DNA of 64,000 nt from the NCBI GenBank assembly GCA_014607495.2, contig CP053154.1, forward strand, positions 6,262,001 to 6,326,000. The letters are read 5' to 3'. The stretch is from Carposina sasakii. Taxonomy: Eukaryota; Arthropoda; Insecta; Lepidoptera; Carposinidae. The translations under genes and the position numbers were made by a program. Below, piece after piece: positions 22,676 through 33,227 of the stretch. Position 1 is the stretch's first letter; the number at the start of each line of letters is the position of its first letter. The notes under the pieces were generated by a model. That model did no database searches. It was given only the letters and a program-made list of their open reading frames with translations, and was not told where the DNA came from.

Positions 22676-23278
22676 ATCGGGATCCCGACCCTTTTTCAGT
22701 CCCGAAAATTTCAGGATTACATTTCTGGATTGAAAAGTGCTTAGGTTTGAAAATATTTGTAAAAAGATTATTAATATTTTTAACCCTACATGTCTTTTTA
22801 AACGCAATCATAAGAATTTTTTTTACATTTAGAGTTGATCATAACCTTTCTCTCGCGGTAAATTGATCAGCAGTAACAGCGATTTGTTTTTACATTTATT
22901 TTACCAGATTTACTAGTACTTGCATATTTTACATAAAATAACAATTTCGGCAATGAATTTGAAAAATAATTAGTAACTGTTGTTTAGTAAATTTTTTTTC
23001 GAGTGATACTCATATAATACTGAAAATATAAATGGGAGGAATCTATTCATATTATTACAAAATATTAATAAGAAAATGAAAAAATTCTTCACCCGAGTGA
23101 GATCTGTTTATAGGTATGTACGTACGTGTAAACCACAATTACTCATTTATTTCTTGTATATGGTACGTCTTCATTCATACACGTAGGTTAGGAGATATTT
23201 GAACTTCCGAATAGTGACGCCTGACACAATTAAATATATTATGAAAATATGATATTACCCACTTCCTGTTTGCAAGAT
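22676..23278. other. Downstream flank of esterase 1 and repeat scraps
   Basis: Bases 23041-23105 match the flank and box-B side of the tRNA-like unit at 50521-50660 (shared AAAAAATTC-TCACCCGAGTG). On the minus strand AATAAA at 23151-23146 is a plausible poly(A) signal about 130 bases after the esterase stop at 23279. Confidence 0.5.
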
Positions 23279-25001
23279 TTAGTGATATCTGTGGTAATCT
23301 CCATAAGCTTTATAGAAAAGATCCCAAAAAGCTAATCTGTCGTGGTACACACGAGACTTAAGCTGGAGTTCCTTGTCTATGTCCAGGTAAGGTCTTGTGT
23401 TAGCGTCCACTGGCTTCCAAATAATAGGTATAGCTGCCGTAGCTGCAGGCGTCGGATTTCTGAAAATATTATAAAAATAAAACAATCATCGCCAAGATAA
23501 GTTTTGTTAATTTGAAATAGATTATCGCACTCACCCATATATAATGAAGTTTGACCATAATGCAGCCATGCGTTCAGTTATTAAATTATCAGCTTCACTA
23601 CCTCCATTGCCAAACAGGTATTGTACTTCAGATGCATGAATGGCTCCAGGAGCATCAGAATCGCCAACATAACTGAACACATACTCGTACACTGCTTTTG
23701 CATCTTCTTCCAGTAACTTATCTATCGTTTGCTGTACAGCATGGTTGAAGTAAAAATCTGATTGGAAATTGGCTACCGATAAATTTACATCTTCAGATAA
23801 AGAAGCATCTCCTATATAATAATGTCTCACGAGCTTCGCCAGTTCCGACAAGGTCTCTGTTTCTAAATTAAAATTGTTTTGAAGTATGTCATAAAATGGA
23901 TCATTTGTAATAACGGGATGCAACTCTTCAATGCTGGTGTGACCGATCATTACAAGAGTGTCTCTTACTTTTCTACTGTTTGTTAAGGAGCTTGGATAGC
24001 TGTCGACAAAAATATCAACACCGTCTATAACTTTTTCTCGGCAAGGTTTAAAATCCAAGTCCAACTCTGACACTGCAGCTAAAACTAATTCATTAGGAGC
24101 TGTCGTTAGATATGTTAGCGCCATGACAGTGTCATCTGTATTGAAACCTAGATATCGTGCAAGTTTAATAGCAGCCTCTTCATCACCTTCTACGAACATA
24201 CCAGACACTAGTGGTGTACCACTTTCCATTATGATTTTCTCAAATAACTTTGGTCTCGGTGAATATAGTTGCAGTAGCACTGACGCAGATCCAGCACTTT
24301 CACCAGCTATTGTCACTTTATAAGGATTGCCGCCAAATGCGCCGATGTTATTGCGAACCCACCGTAGAGCTTCGTACTGATCTCTCAAACCTTGGTTTCC
24401 AGGCACAGCAGACGATCCTAGACACATGAAACCATATGGCCCCAACCGGTAATTAATTGTTACTACGACAATACCTTGTTTAACCAAATGTTGCACATTA
24501 TACTCTCCTCCACTTCCACCAATGAATCCACCTCCATGGATCCATACCAAAACTGGAAGGGGATTCCATCTGCTCGCTGAATTAGGTACATAGATGTTTA
24601 ATCGAAGGCAATCTATTGTCTCTTTGCCATTTATATTTGTTAGTTGTGGACATTTTACAGATTTATCATTTGCATCGAAAATAACTTCTTCAAAGTGTGA
24701 TGGTTCTTGAGAGGGCTGAAATATAAATGCAACTTTAGTATTGTAAAATTGTACTGTAGGCGTAGGACTCGTATGTAAATTATTAGTACATTATTATTAC
24801 GTTAAAACTCACCCCAAAAGGATTATCCAGATCGACCTTAGCATAAGGTATTCCTTCAAATGCTGCAAAGTCTCCATTATCTACTTTGTAACCTCTCACC
24901 AGGCCCTGGCTAATAAACACTAAAGGGTCGACCCTCAAGTCTATACATAACATTACATTTATGTATAGAAAAAAAGTGTACGGCACTAATATAGTCTTCA
25001 T
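23279..25001 (-). CDS. Secreted carboxylesterase 1 (type-B, COesterase family)
   Basis: Model: join(25001-24813, 24715-23535, 23459-23279), 1551 nt, 516 residues, introns of 97 and 75 bases, phases 0 and 2. ATG 25001 gives a hydrophobic N-terminus (MKTILVPYTFFLYINVMLC), a likely signal peptide; an upstream in-frame Met exists but would bury it. After the leader comes LRVDPLV...QGLVRGY, then FEGIPYA, the family start. HGGGF (about 122-126) is the oxyanion hole. GESAG places the nucleophile at Ser203. The triad is completed by Glu326 (HTSIEEL) and His423 (GAIHASE). The length is normal for an insect esterase of PF00135. It hydrolyses ester substrates; which one (odorant, hormone, xenobiotic or dietary) cannot be told. 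No C-terminal KDEL-type signal, so secretion is likely. First in transcriptional direction to diverge: the other two copies are closer to each other. Confidence 0.93.
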
Positions 25002-25085
25002 TATTCCAAAACAAATACCAATAATGTCAAGAGCAATTTCAGATCTAAAAGAAACGAGATAGGAAAATTTTATCTGCAGATCCAA

Positions 25086-25114
25086 GTTATCTTTATCATG
25101 TCATATATTTATCG
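25086..25114 (-). promoter_or_regulatory. GATA-pair block upstream of esterase 1
   Basis: Minus strand: CGATAAATATATGACATGAT followed by AAAGATAAC, 85-113 bases before the ATG. It carries GATAA motifs spaced as in the other two esterase promoters. Likely GATA-factor sites or part of the core promoter. Confidence 0.5.
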
Positions 25115-25591
25115 TACCTATTCAAGAACCCACTTTTGACTATTATCAATAATTTTTCGATAGACACTTCAGTATTACGTACGTCACAAAGCTAAAACCA
25201 TTTGATCTATAACGTAGCTTAATCTTGCCGGCCCAAGTAACGGGCTACAATTCGTATCTGCTCTACTTACTACTATCATGATTTAACCTTGAAAATAAGG
25301 TTTTAAGATATAGAGATAAGCCTGACTGCAGGCACCTATTGAAATGTTCGTGTTCAGGCCACGATTCTGAAATGGTTCTCTGGTTATGTTATTTACTTAG
25401 CCAACAACTAGGTACGCCCGACTCACGCAACAGGGAAAGAAATAAGTGTGGCGATAGTGACTAGTCACAAGTTCTAAACATAACCAACAGATTCCGTCAT
25501 AACCAACCTCTATAGTTTAAATCACATATTTGAAAATATTTTCAATATTATTAAAAATAATTTATAGTTTTTCCTTGATTCATATACTAAA
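25115..25591. other. Gene-free stretch
   Basis: The upstream flank of esterase 1; nothing recognised. Confidence 0.4.
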
Positions 25592-25724
25592 CACTAATAT
25601 TATAAAACTGAACAGTTTGTTTGTTTGTTTAAACGCGCTAATCTCAGGAAGTACTGGTCCGATTTGAAAAATTATTTCGGGTGCAATGCTCCCTCACGCG
25701 GACAAAGTCATGGGTGGCCACTAG
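25592..25724 (+). mobile_element. Short Helitron remnant
   Basis: Begins near ACTAATATTATAAAACTGAA and ends CACGCGGACAAAGTCATGGG...GGCCACTAG|T, the Helitron 3' terminus. Internally deleted compared with 21083-21404. Confidence 0.6.
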
Positions 25725-25735
25725 TTATATTCTTA

Positions 25736-26012
25736 AGCTTCTATGTCTGTTAGAAGTGACTTAGAATTTTGATGATCGGCCAATCAGTGAGTGAGTGACA
25801 AAATTAAGGAACTTTGACTCGTTATAATTCTTAAACTACTGGTTCAAATTGAATGAAATTTGACATATACCGTGTTTATACAATGCCTGCTTGGTTATTG
25901 AAAATTCTGGCTTCTAGTTTTATCCACAACGAAGTTATAGGGTGAGGTCGAAAATGGCCTGAACTGCTTCTAAAAAAGTATGATACGACCGTGCTGCTTT
26001 TCTGCTCGACTT
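25736..26012. repeat. Probable dispersed repeat
   Basis: Contains GATGATCGGCCAATCAGTGA followed by AGTGACAAAATTAAGGAACT; this type of phrase is familiar from moth intergenic repeats, but no second copy is in this window. Recognition rests on recall, so confidence is low. Confidence 0.3.
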
Positions 26013-26122
26013 GGCGGGGGACGACGGCTATGTACATAGTAGATAAGGTATCTAGAATCCGTTAGGTTACATCTATAGGTTTACTAACAGAACATTAGAT
26101 ACGTATATAGGTATACGTGATT

Positions 26123-26390
26123 TTGCCGCGTGGTGCCGGCAGAGTAGAATTCGTACCACCCCATGTCTGCCCGTGGGTATCGTACGTACGAGGCGATTAA
26201 GGGTTTCCGGGAGGTGGGCAGCAGCGCCTCCCGTGTTGACAACATAGTCCAAAATACAAACTGCGGTCACCAACCCGCCTGCCCAGCGTGGTGACTATGG
26301 GCAAATACCCCTCATGGCAGTCTTGTGGCGTGCCCTGAGGGAGGCCTACGTCTAGAAGTGGACTGCAATAGGCTGATGATGATGATGATG
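26123..26390 (+). mobile_element. SINE-like retroposon with 10-bp target-site duplication
   Basis: The 268-bp unit starts TTGCCGCGTGGTGCCGGC and ends GACTGCAATAGGCTGATGAT with a (GAT)n tail. ATACGTGATT is duplicated exactly at 26113-26122 and 26391-26400. The 3' tail GAGGCCTACGTCTAGAAGTGG matches RTE tails at 18515-18575 and 38955-38990, so it is likely mobilised by RTE machinery. No box A/box B pair could be assigned. Short open frames inside it are not genes. Confidence 0.8.
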
Positions 26391-26400
26391 ATACGTGATT

Positions 26401-27202
26401 ACTAGGATCTTGTGTTGGGGTTGGGAAGTTTGCATTGCATAATAAGTATTATGAAATAAGGTTTACTTATCCAACGTATTAGCAATCCTTCTTTAATTGG
26501 TACGCTGCTGCCGAATGCTTTACTTATGCGTTTAGCGCCACTATTTCTAGCTTTAGAATTAGACGCTGTGTGCTAAATAAGGCAATTTTTATTGCGTTCA
26601 GAATTTTTGGTTAAAAGTTGTCATCATTTACCTATAATTTGCCAATATTTAGATTAAACAATTTTAATAACGATTCTTGAAGTACCTATATTGCAAAACA
26701 TCTTTGTAATCACTGAGTAGTAAATAAGGAACTTTCAGGAACTTTGTTATCTTACAACTCTAAATAACTAAGATCTCACATAGATTGGTAGGTAGGTAGG
26801 TACATATAGATACAGTAATGCTCTTTATTAGAATGATCAAATAAATTAATTGCTAAATAAATATTAAATTAAGGGTACGCACATCAAATAAAATGTTTTC
26901 TTTAGTAATAAATAATCGGAATTCATTGATTGATCACACTGATTGCACAGCAAAATACTCAAATAAGAATATTGCTATACAAACTGCAATTTATATTTGT
27001 GGCATACCGCTATTTATCTTAAAGTAAAGCTTTTTTACTTATATTAATGCACAGCAAATTTTTGCTAATGCACATTATAACTATTAACACTTTATTTTTT
27101 TTAATAGCTTCTATTTTTATTAAACATACTGCAATTTTATTAACCTAAATGAAACATTATTTTATTTGACATAATCATCTTATTTGTAACATTCTAATAT
27201 TT
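26401..27202. other. AT-rich gene-free stretch
   Basis: Very AT-rich between esterases 1 and 2. A GGTAGGTAGGTAGGTA microsatellite is near 26787. No gene. Confidence 0.5.
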
Positions 27203-27325
27203 TGAAGTTACTATTTGTATCCGAATTCATATTTTAGTGTTGATCTCATTATATGTATTATATGAGATCAACACTAAAATATTAAATCAGATACTTACAA
27301 ATAGTAACTTCGAAATGTTTCATCA
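27203..27325. repeat. Palindromic hairpin element
   Basis: A perfect 21-bp inner stem (27229-27249 with 27262-27282, ATATTTTAGTGTTGATCTCA type, 12-base loop) is framed by outer arms TTTGAAGTTACTATTTGTAT and ATACTTACAAATAGTAACTTC. About 120 bases in all; a small foldback MITE or extruding palindrome. Confidence 0.8.
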
Positions 27326-27768
27326 ATTCGATTCTGGTTGTCCGTTGTTTGTCATACTCTAACCTAACCAACCTAATATTTTTATCATTATATCAATGAA
27401 AAGGAAACTGTTACATCGACAAAACGTTATTCGTCTTATATTAGCTTTGCGCTAAGGTTAATGTGCAGTCAGTATTTTTGATGAGATTGTAATATTTTTG
27501 TACCAAAACGTATTATTTGTCTTGCATTCGAGGAAAACAGTTACTCGTATGTTGGGCTGATGTTTATTTTCGAATTATGTGCTGTAGTTGTTTTGTTAAA
27601 CATTTAGTTTATTTGTACTAAAATAATTTAGTTGATATAAAAAGGTATGTAAAAAGATGCGATCAAATTGATGGCAGATTATTTATTTATGTGCAATTAA
27701 AAATATCCCTTAAATTAAGTCTAAAATCTTAGATACCATACACAGACACTACACCACTTTACTTGTTT
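27326..27768. other. 3' flank of esterase 2
   Basis: AT-rich. Minus-strand AATAAA at 27687-27682 lies about 82 bases after the stop and is a plausible poly(A) signal. Confidence 0.5.
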
Positions 27769-29694
27769 TTAAAGTAAACGTTGGTTATTACCATAAACTT
27801 GATAAAAGAGATCCCAGAAGGCCATTCTATCGTGGAAGACTCGACTTTTCAGTTGGAGTTCGTCAGCAATGTCCAAGTACGGTCTTGTATCTAAGCCCAC
27901 TGGTGTCCAAATAACAGGTAGAATCTCTGTTACTTCAGGAGTGGGATTTCTAAAAATGATATAAAAATTTATTAGTAGAATATTTTATTCTTTTAAGTTA
28001 TATTTATTAGATTACCGTTAATAAAGTCTACATAGCTATAACTTCCAATAACCAATCAAAGACAAATGAGTTGGCAAATGTCTTGCTAAGCGTTAAAACA
28101 CGAAGATGGCAAACAGAATTAAATTAAATTTTGTTTGTGTGGTGCTACAAGTACAGACAGATTATAAGAAAATACTGCTGAGGACCACTAGTTAGGTACT
28201 TAATAAAAAAATTACAAACCCATATTTAATAAAGTTTGTCCATAAAGTTGTCATGCGTTCAACAACCACACCGTTGACTGGTCCAAAATTGAAAATCGGT
28301 ATGTTAAACAAGTACGGCAGTTCACCCGCATGTCCAACGCCAACGTTACCAGAATCTCCTACATAACTGAATAAATATTGGTAAATGTTACCAGCTCCCT
28401 CTTCCAAAAAATTGTTTATTACTCTTTGTACAGGATGGCAAAATACAAAATCTGAATGAAAATTGGCCACTTCTATATTAACATCATTAGTTAATGGTGC
28501 TTCACCAACATAGAAGTGTTTAACGATATTTACAGCCTCTTCTAATTGACTCTCACCCAAATCGAAATGATTTTGAATTATTCTATAAAATATATCGTTT
28601 TGAAGATTGGATTCATTGCCTATTTCTTCAAGGCTCGTGTGTCCAATCAATATAGGTGTGTTCCTTATTTTTTGAGCATTGGATAGCAATGGAGGGTAAG
28701 ATTCAACAAAGTTATCAACTCCGCTAAACGACTGTTCTTTACATGGTTTTAGATCTAAATTCAGATCAGCAGCTGCAGCAACTACCAGTTCAGTAGGTGT
28801 AACTTCCAGGTACTGTAAAGCTAATTCTGTATCGTCAGTAGTAAGTCCTAAATGGTGTGCCAATCTCACGGCGGCAGTTGAATCACCTTCTACAAACATT
28901 CCATAAGATAGAGCAGTTCCACTTTGTAGAATAATTTTTTGGAAAAGTTTTTCTTTTGATGAAAATAATTGCAAAAATACCGAGCCCGAACTTTGACCGC
29001 CTAGAGTCACGTTATAAGGGTTTCCACCAAATGCAGCTATGTTCTTGCGCACCCAAAGCAGAGCCTCGTGTTGATCTTTGAGACCTTGATTGCCCGGTAC
29101 CGAGGGAACATCAAGACACATAAATCCATATACACCTAAGCGATAATTTACAGTGACTACCACTACGTCATGACTCACTAAATATTTAGCATTGTGTTCT
29201 CCACCACTGCCTCTATTATAGCCACCCCCATGTATCCATACCAAAACTGGAAGAGGATTTGTTCTGCTTGCCGAGTCCGGAACATAGATATTTAATCTAA
29301 GACAGTCTAACGATTCATTATCATTGTGTTCTGACGATTGAGGGCATATTCTGGATTTATCATTAGCATCGTATATCTCATCAAACTGTGGAGCTTCAAG
29401 GGCAGGCTAAAATTAATAAATTAATAATGTTATTGGATACACACGTAGCAACATAAGTACCTACTAATCTTACATTTATGTTTTAACAATAATTTGTACA
29501 CTTACCCCAAATGGGTTATTTGAGTCCACTTGAGCATAAGGTATACCCTCAAATGAAGAATAGTCACCATCAGATGCTTTATAGCCTCTCACTAGACCCT
29601 GATTAATCAAAACCAAGGGGTCAACTCTCAAATGAGCACCACTAACCAAATTAATTAACAGTATATTAAAAGTCAACAACAGCAATTTTAACAT
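27769..29694 (-). CDS. Secreted carboxylesterase 2, with a 2-residue deletion after the nucleophile
   Basis: Model: join(29694-29506, 29406-28220, 27949-27769), 1557 nt, 518 residues, introns of 99 and 270 bases, phases 0 and 2. The leader MLKLLLLTFNILLINLVSGA is a clear signal peptide. HGGGY forms the oxyanion hole; GQSSG gives Ser202; Glu323 (HTSLEEI) and His422 (GVGHAGE) complete the triad. Directly after GQSSGS two residues are missing compared with esterases 1 and 3 (a 6-base in-frame deletion), in the helix that follows the nucleophile elbow. Intron 2 has a weak donor, GTTTGT; without splicing the frame ends 8 codons later. Exon 3 still reads NPTP...FWDLFYQVYG like its neighbours, so splicing is probably used. 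Closest relative is esterase 3. Confidence 0.92.
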
Positions 29695-29765
29695 TGTTAT
29701 ATAGAGATCTATCTAGATCCACACCGCAAAAATCAATGTTGTCTAGTTATACCACCCGATGACGA

Positions 29766-29790
29766 CTTATCTTTATATCACATTTTATCC
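29766..29790 (-). promoter_or_regulatory. GATA/TATA-like block upstream of esterase 2
   Basis: Minus strand reads GGATAAAATGTGATATAAAG then ATAAG, 72-96 bases before the ATG. GGATAAAA and TGATAT are shared with the esterase 3 block, and AAAGATAA with the esterase 1 block. TATAAAG could be a TATA box. Confidence 0.55.
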
Positions 29791-30134
29791 AGCTTTACTA
29801 TCATATCTTACAGTTTTTAAGAGCGCACTTGAAGCTTGGTAATTTTGAAATATCACGCGATGGTTTTACGAGTAGGCTACACTAGATATAATTTGAGGAG
29901 TTGATCCCAGTGTTTTTACACGTCATAGTTACTTTCAAAAGATAGGTGATTTAGTACCTATCTCAACCTGTTCTACTCAACTGGGCTATGGCAGAGCATA
30001 AGAAATGAGCCGATAATTATATGAAAAATCAATTTAATAAGAAAATACTAAAGCTCATTATGTAGAATCTACATTGTATAGGTACATTGTATGTTACGCA
30101 ATTACAATTACAGTTGACAGTTACGCAATCTTAA

Positions 30135-32307
30135 TCAAACGTTGCAATTTCGAGATAGTCTTTGATTATTCCCATAAACTTTGTAGAAGAGGTCCCAGAA
30201 AGCCATCCTGTCTTGGTAGACGCGACTCTTTAATAGCAGTTCCTCGTTAAGTTCCAGGTAAGGTCTTTTATCAGAATCTACTGGCATCCAGGTCACCGGT
30301 AAGAGATCCGATACTGCAGGAGTGGGATTTCTGAAAAAAAAGAGTATTTAAGCAAATACAAAAATTACTTACCTAATTACTTTATATGCGTTAAATTAAA
30401 AGTTAAGTTAAATCAGTGGTGGGTGACTGGCTGGCCAATGTGCGGAAAATGAGAAGTTTTACAAATGCCAAAATTTTCAGTAGTAAGAGTAAAAGGTAAC
30501 CTTACCCAAATTTAATAAAATTTGTCCACAATGTAGTCATGCGTTCAAGAAGCAAATCATTGATTGGAAATACACCAAAATCATCCATATGCAGCAAATA
30601 TTGAAGTTCAGAAGAATGACCCGCACCAGCCTTCCCCGAATCGCCAACGTAACTAAATACGTATTGGTAAATATTTCCAGCTCCTTCTTGTAACAATTTG
30701 TCTATTATCCTCTGTACAGGATGGTTGAAGACGAAGTCCGAGTTGAAATTCGCTACTTGTAAAGAAATATTATCTGTTGAAGGCAAGTCTCCAATATAAA
30801 AATGCTCAACGTAGTTTACAGCTTCCTCTAAATTACTATCATCTAGGTCAAAATGGCCCTGAATAACAGTGGTAAATGAATCTTTATTAGCATTTGCGCT
30901 ATATCCTATTTCTTCAATGCTAGTGTGACCAATCAGTACAGGTGTGTTTCTTATTTTTGCACTATTGGTTAACAAAGGTGGATAATATTCTACAAAATTA
31001 TCAACTCCACTGAAAGATCTTTCTTTACATGGCTTTAAATCTAGACTCAGGTTAGCAGCTGCCGCCACAACTAGTTCACTTGATACAGTTGTTAGATATT
31101 GTATCGCTATTTCAGTATCCTCAGTGCTTAGTCCCAACAGTTGGGCAAGTTTTACAGCTGCAGTTTCATCGCCTTCGACAAACATTCCATATGACAAAGG
31201 TGTTCCACTTTCTAGAATGACTTTATGGAATAATTTTTCTTTTGACGAAAACAATTGCAAAAACACCGAACAAGAGCCGGCACTTTGACCTCCTAAAGTC
31301 ACATTATTTGGGTTACCTCCAAATGCAGCTATATTATTGCGAACCCAAAGCAATGCTTCATACTGGTCTTTAAGACCTTGGTTACCGGGGAGAGAGGGAA
31401 CACCAAGGCACATAAATCCATATACACCCAGGCGATAGTTAAGAGTTACAACTATTACGCCGTGTCTGACTATATCTTTGGGATTGGGCTCGCTACCACT
31501 ACCACCTTTGAACCCACCTCCATGTATCCAAACAAATACTGGAAGAGGATTAGTTCTGCTTGCTGAGTTTGGAACGTAGACGTTTAATCGAAGACAGTCT
31601 AACGTTTCATTGACGTTTTTCTCAGACGATTGAGGGCACCTTATGGATTTATCATTAGCATTATATATATCTTCCTCAAATTGCGGAGCTTGAAGAGCAG
31701 GCTGGAAAAAATGATATATTGAAATAGTTATTAAGTACCTAGTTATGATGGTTAAGCATAAGTTGCTTTAAATGTTATAAACAAACAAATTTGTTTTAAA
31801 GGGAATCCAGAGGGGTAAGCACGAACTTCTCGATAGTCTGTAACGTAGTGACGCTACGGACTGTCAAATAACTGTCAAATCAATAGATGTTGCTAGCGAG
31901 TCGCTAGCGTTACGCCGCGTAAAAAGGTTCGTGCTTACCCCACAGATGCTAAAACTCAATGTCTAGAGCTGCCTAGCAACTTTACATATATACATACATA
32001 AATTATATATAAATTATTGACGTCTGTAATAGTACCTCCCTACTTGATTTAAAAGGCTAGTATGTATTATCAAGCTATTCATTGTTAAATACATGTAGAC
32101 ATATAGACTCACCCCAAAAGGATAATTTAAGTCGACTTGAGCATAAGGTATCCCTTCAAATGAAGAATAATCACCATCAGATGCTTTATAGCCTCTCACT
32201 AGACCCTGGTTGATCAAAACCAACGGGTCGACTCTTAAAAGGGTTTCACTTGCTACATTTACAAAAAGCGGTATATTGAATATCAACAAAATATGCAGTT
32301 TCAACAT
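30135..32307 (-). CDS. Secreted carboxylesterase 3 (type-B, COesterase family)
   Basis: Model: join(32307-32113, 31701-30506, 30330-30135), 1587 nt, 528 residues, introns of 411 and 175 bases, phases 0 and 2. The leader MLKLHILLIFNIPLFVNVAS is a signal peptide. HGGGF is the oxyanion hole; GQSAG gives Ser205; Glu328 (HTSIEEI) and His427 (GAGHSSE) complete the triad. The C-terminus is a few residues longer than its neighbours (ends SRNCNV). Exon 1 residues from LRVDPLV to YAQVD are identical to esterase 2, while the leaders differ. Intron 1 is four times longer than in the paralogues and holds a MITE (31808-31945). A minus-strand ATTAAA near 30038-30033 may serve as poly(A) signal. Substrate unknown. 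Confidence 0.93.
31808..31945. mobile_element. MITE family E inside intron 1 of esterase 3
   Basis: Ends CAGAGGGGTAAGCACGAAC and GTTCGTGCTTACCCCACAG are near-perfect inverted repeats. The body shares CTGTCAAAT and TTGCTAGCGAG with the copy at 48592-48715. Paralogous introns lack it. Confidence 0.85.
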
Positions 32308-32372
32308 TGTTACGTGTATCTAGCTCTGTACTTTATTTAATAATAATAAATTGTACAGGTGCCTGTCAAGTA

Positions 32373-32400
32373 TTTTTTATCGAGATATCATTTTTATCCC
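32373..32400 (-). promoter_or_regulatory. GATA-pair block upstream of esterase 3
   Basis: Minus strand reads GGGATAAAAATGATATCTCG then ATAAAAAA, 66-93 bases before the ATG. Matches the esterase 2 block in GGATAAAA..TGATAT..GATAA order. Confidence 0.5.
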
Positions 32401-32882
32401 TACGTGTCTTCGTTGTATAAGTATCTGTATCTTAAGGTTTTCAAGAGTACCTACTTGTGTGATAGAATACGTCACATGTTATTGCAAACTTAAGGACTGT
32501 TCAGATATAGGCAATTCGCCGCCGCCTTTGATAGCGGAATCCGAGTGACATGCGGTATTTTTCTGCATACATACAAATATACGGATCGCGTCTTGCTATG
32601 GCGAGCGATCACCGTCTGTTTATCTAAATACAAACGCTGCGGAACTTATAGTGCAGAGCAAGCGAATAGATACCGCTTACTGGAGCGGAAATTCGTTCCA
32701 GTTGCGGAAATTCAACCAGCGATTACGCATTTCGCGATAATCTGGACAGTTCCTTAAATAAAAATATGCAGTATAAACCGGAGAAGTGTGTATCGGGCCA
32801 TTAGAAGTAACAAAAAATACATTTTTGAGGTTTGTGAGCTTGTTAACTGTTATCGGGTCATCATTCCTACCCAGCCCATTCA
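32401..32882. other. Gene-free stretch
   Basis: The 5' flank of the esterase cluster; overlapping small open frames on both strands, none protein-like. Confidence 0.45.
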
Positions 32883-33227
32883 TACAGGGTAATCTCCTCA
32901 TCATCACGATCATTTTTCTCCATGGAAGCATACCTGGGAAGTGTCTAGTTTCCAAAATATTAGGGTCCAAAGTTGAGTAAATAGACAGCGTTTTTCTTTA
33001 TAAATGCACATTGACGCGTGTAGCAAGATTTTTTCACGACAAATTATTAATATCTGTCTATGAAAAAACTAGCATAAACACTTAATACTATACATTTCGC
33101 CCGATCAAGATTTTTTTTTTCAAAAAAATTTACATAATTTCCCAGCATTTTTTGGCATAAACTCACTTTATTTGATGTATAGAGTATGTACCCTTCGTTA
33201 ATGGTGGCAACGAAAAAACATCCTGTA
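32883..33227 (+). mobile_element. Family B MITE copy with 5' internal deletion
   Basis: TACAGGGTAATCTCCTCATC...GAAAAAACATCCTGTA. The GATTTTTGGTCGTCAACGTT segment present near the left end of other copies is missing. TA flanks are consistent with the Tc1/mariner type. Confidence 0.8.

Noticed and set aside
22415..22866. Several 60-96 codon open frames on both strands
   Set aside because: They fall in a SINE-like repeat also present at 26123-26390 and its flank.
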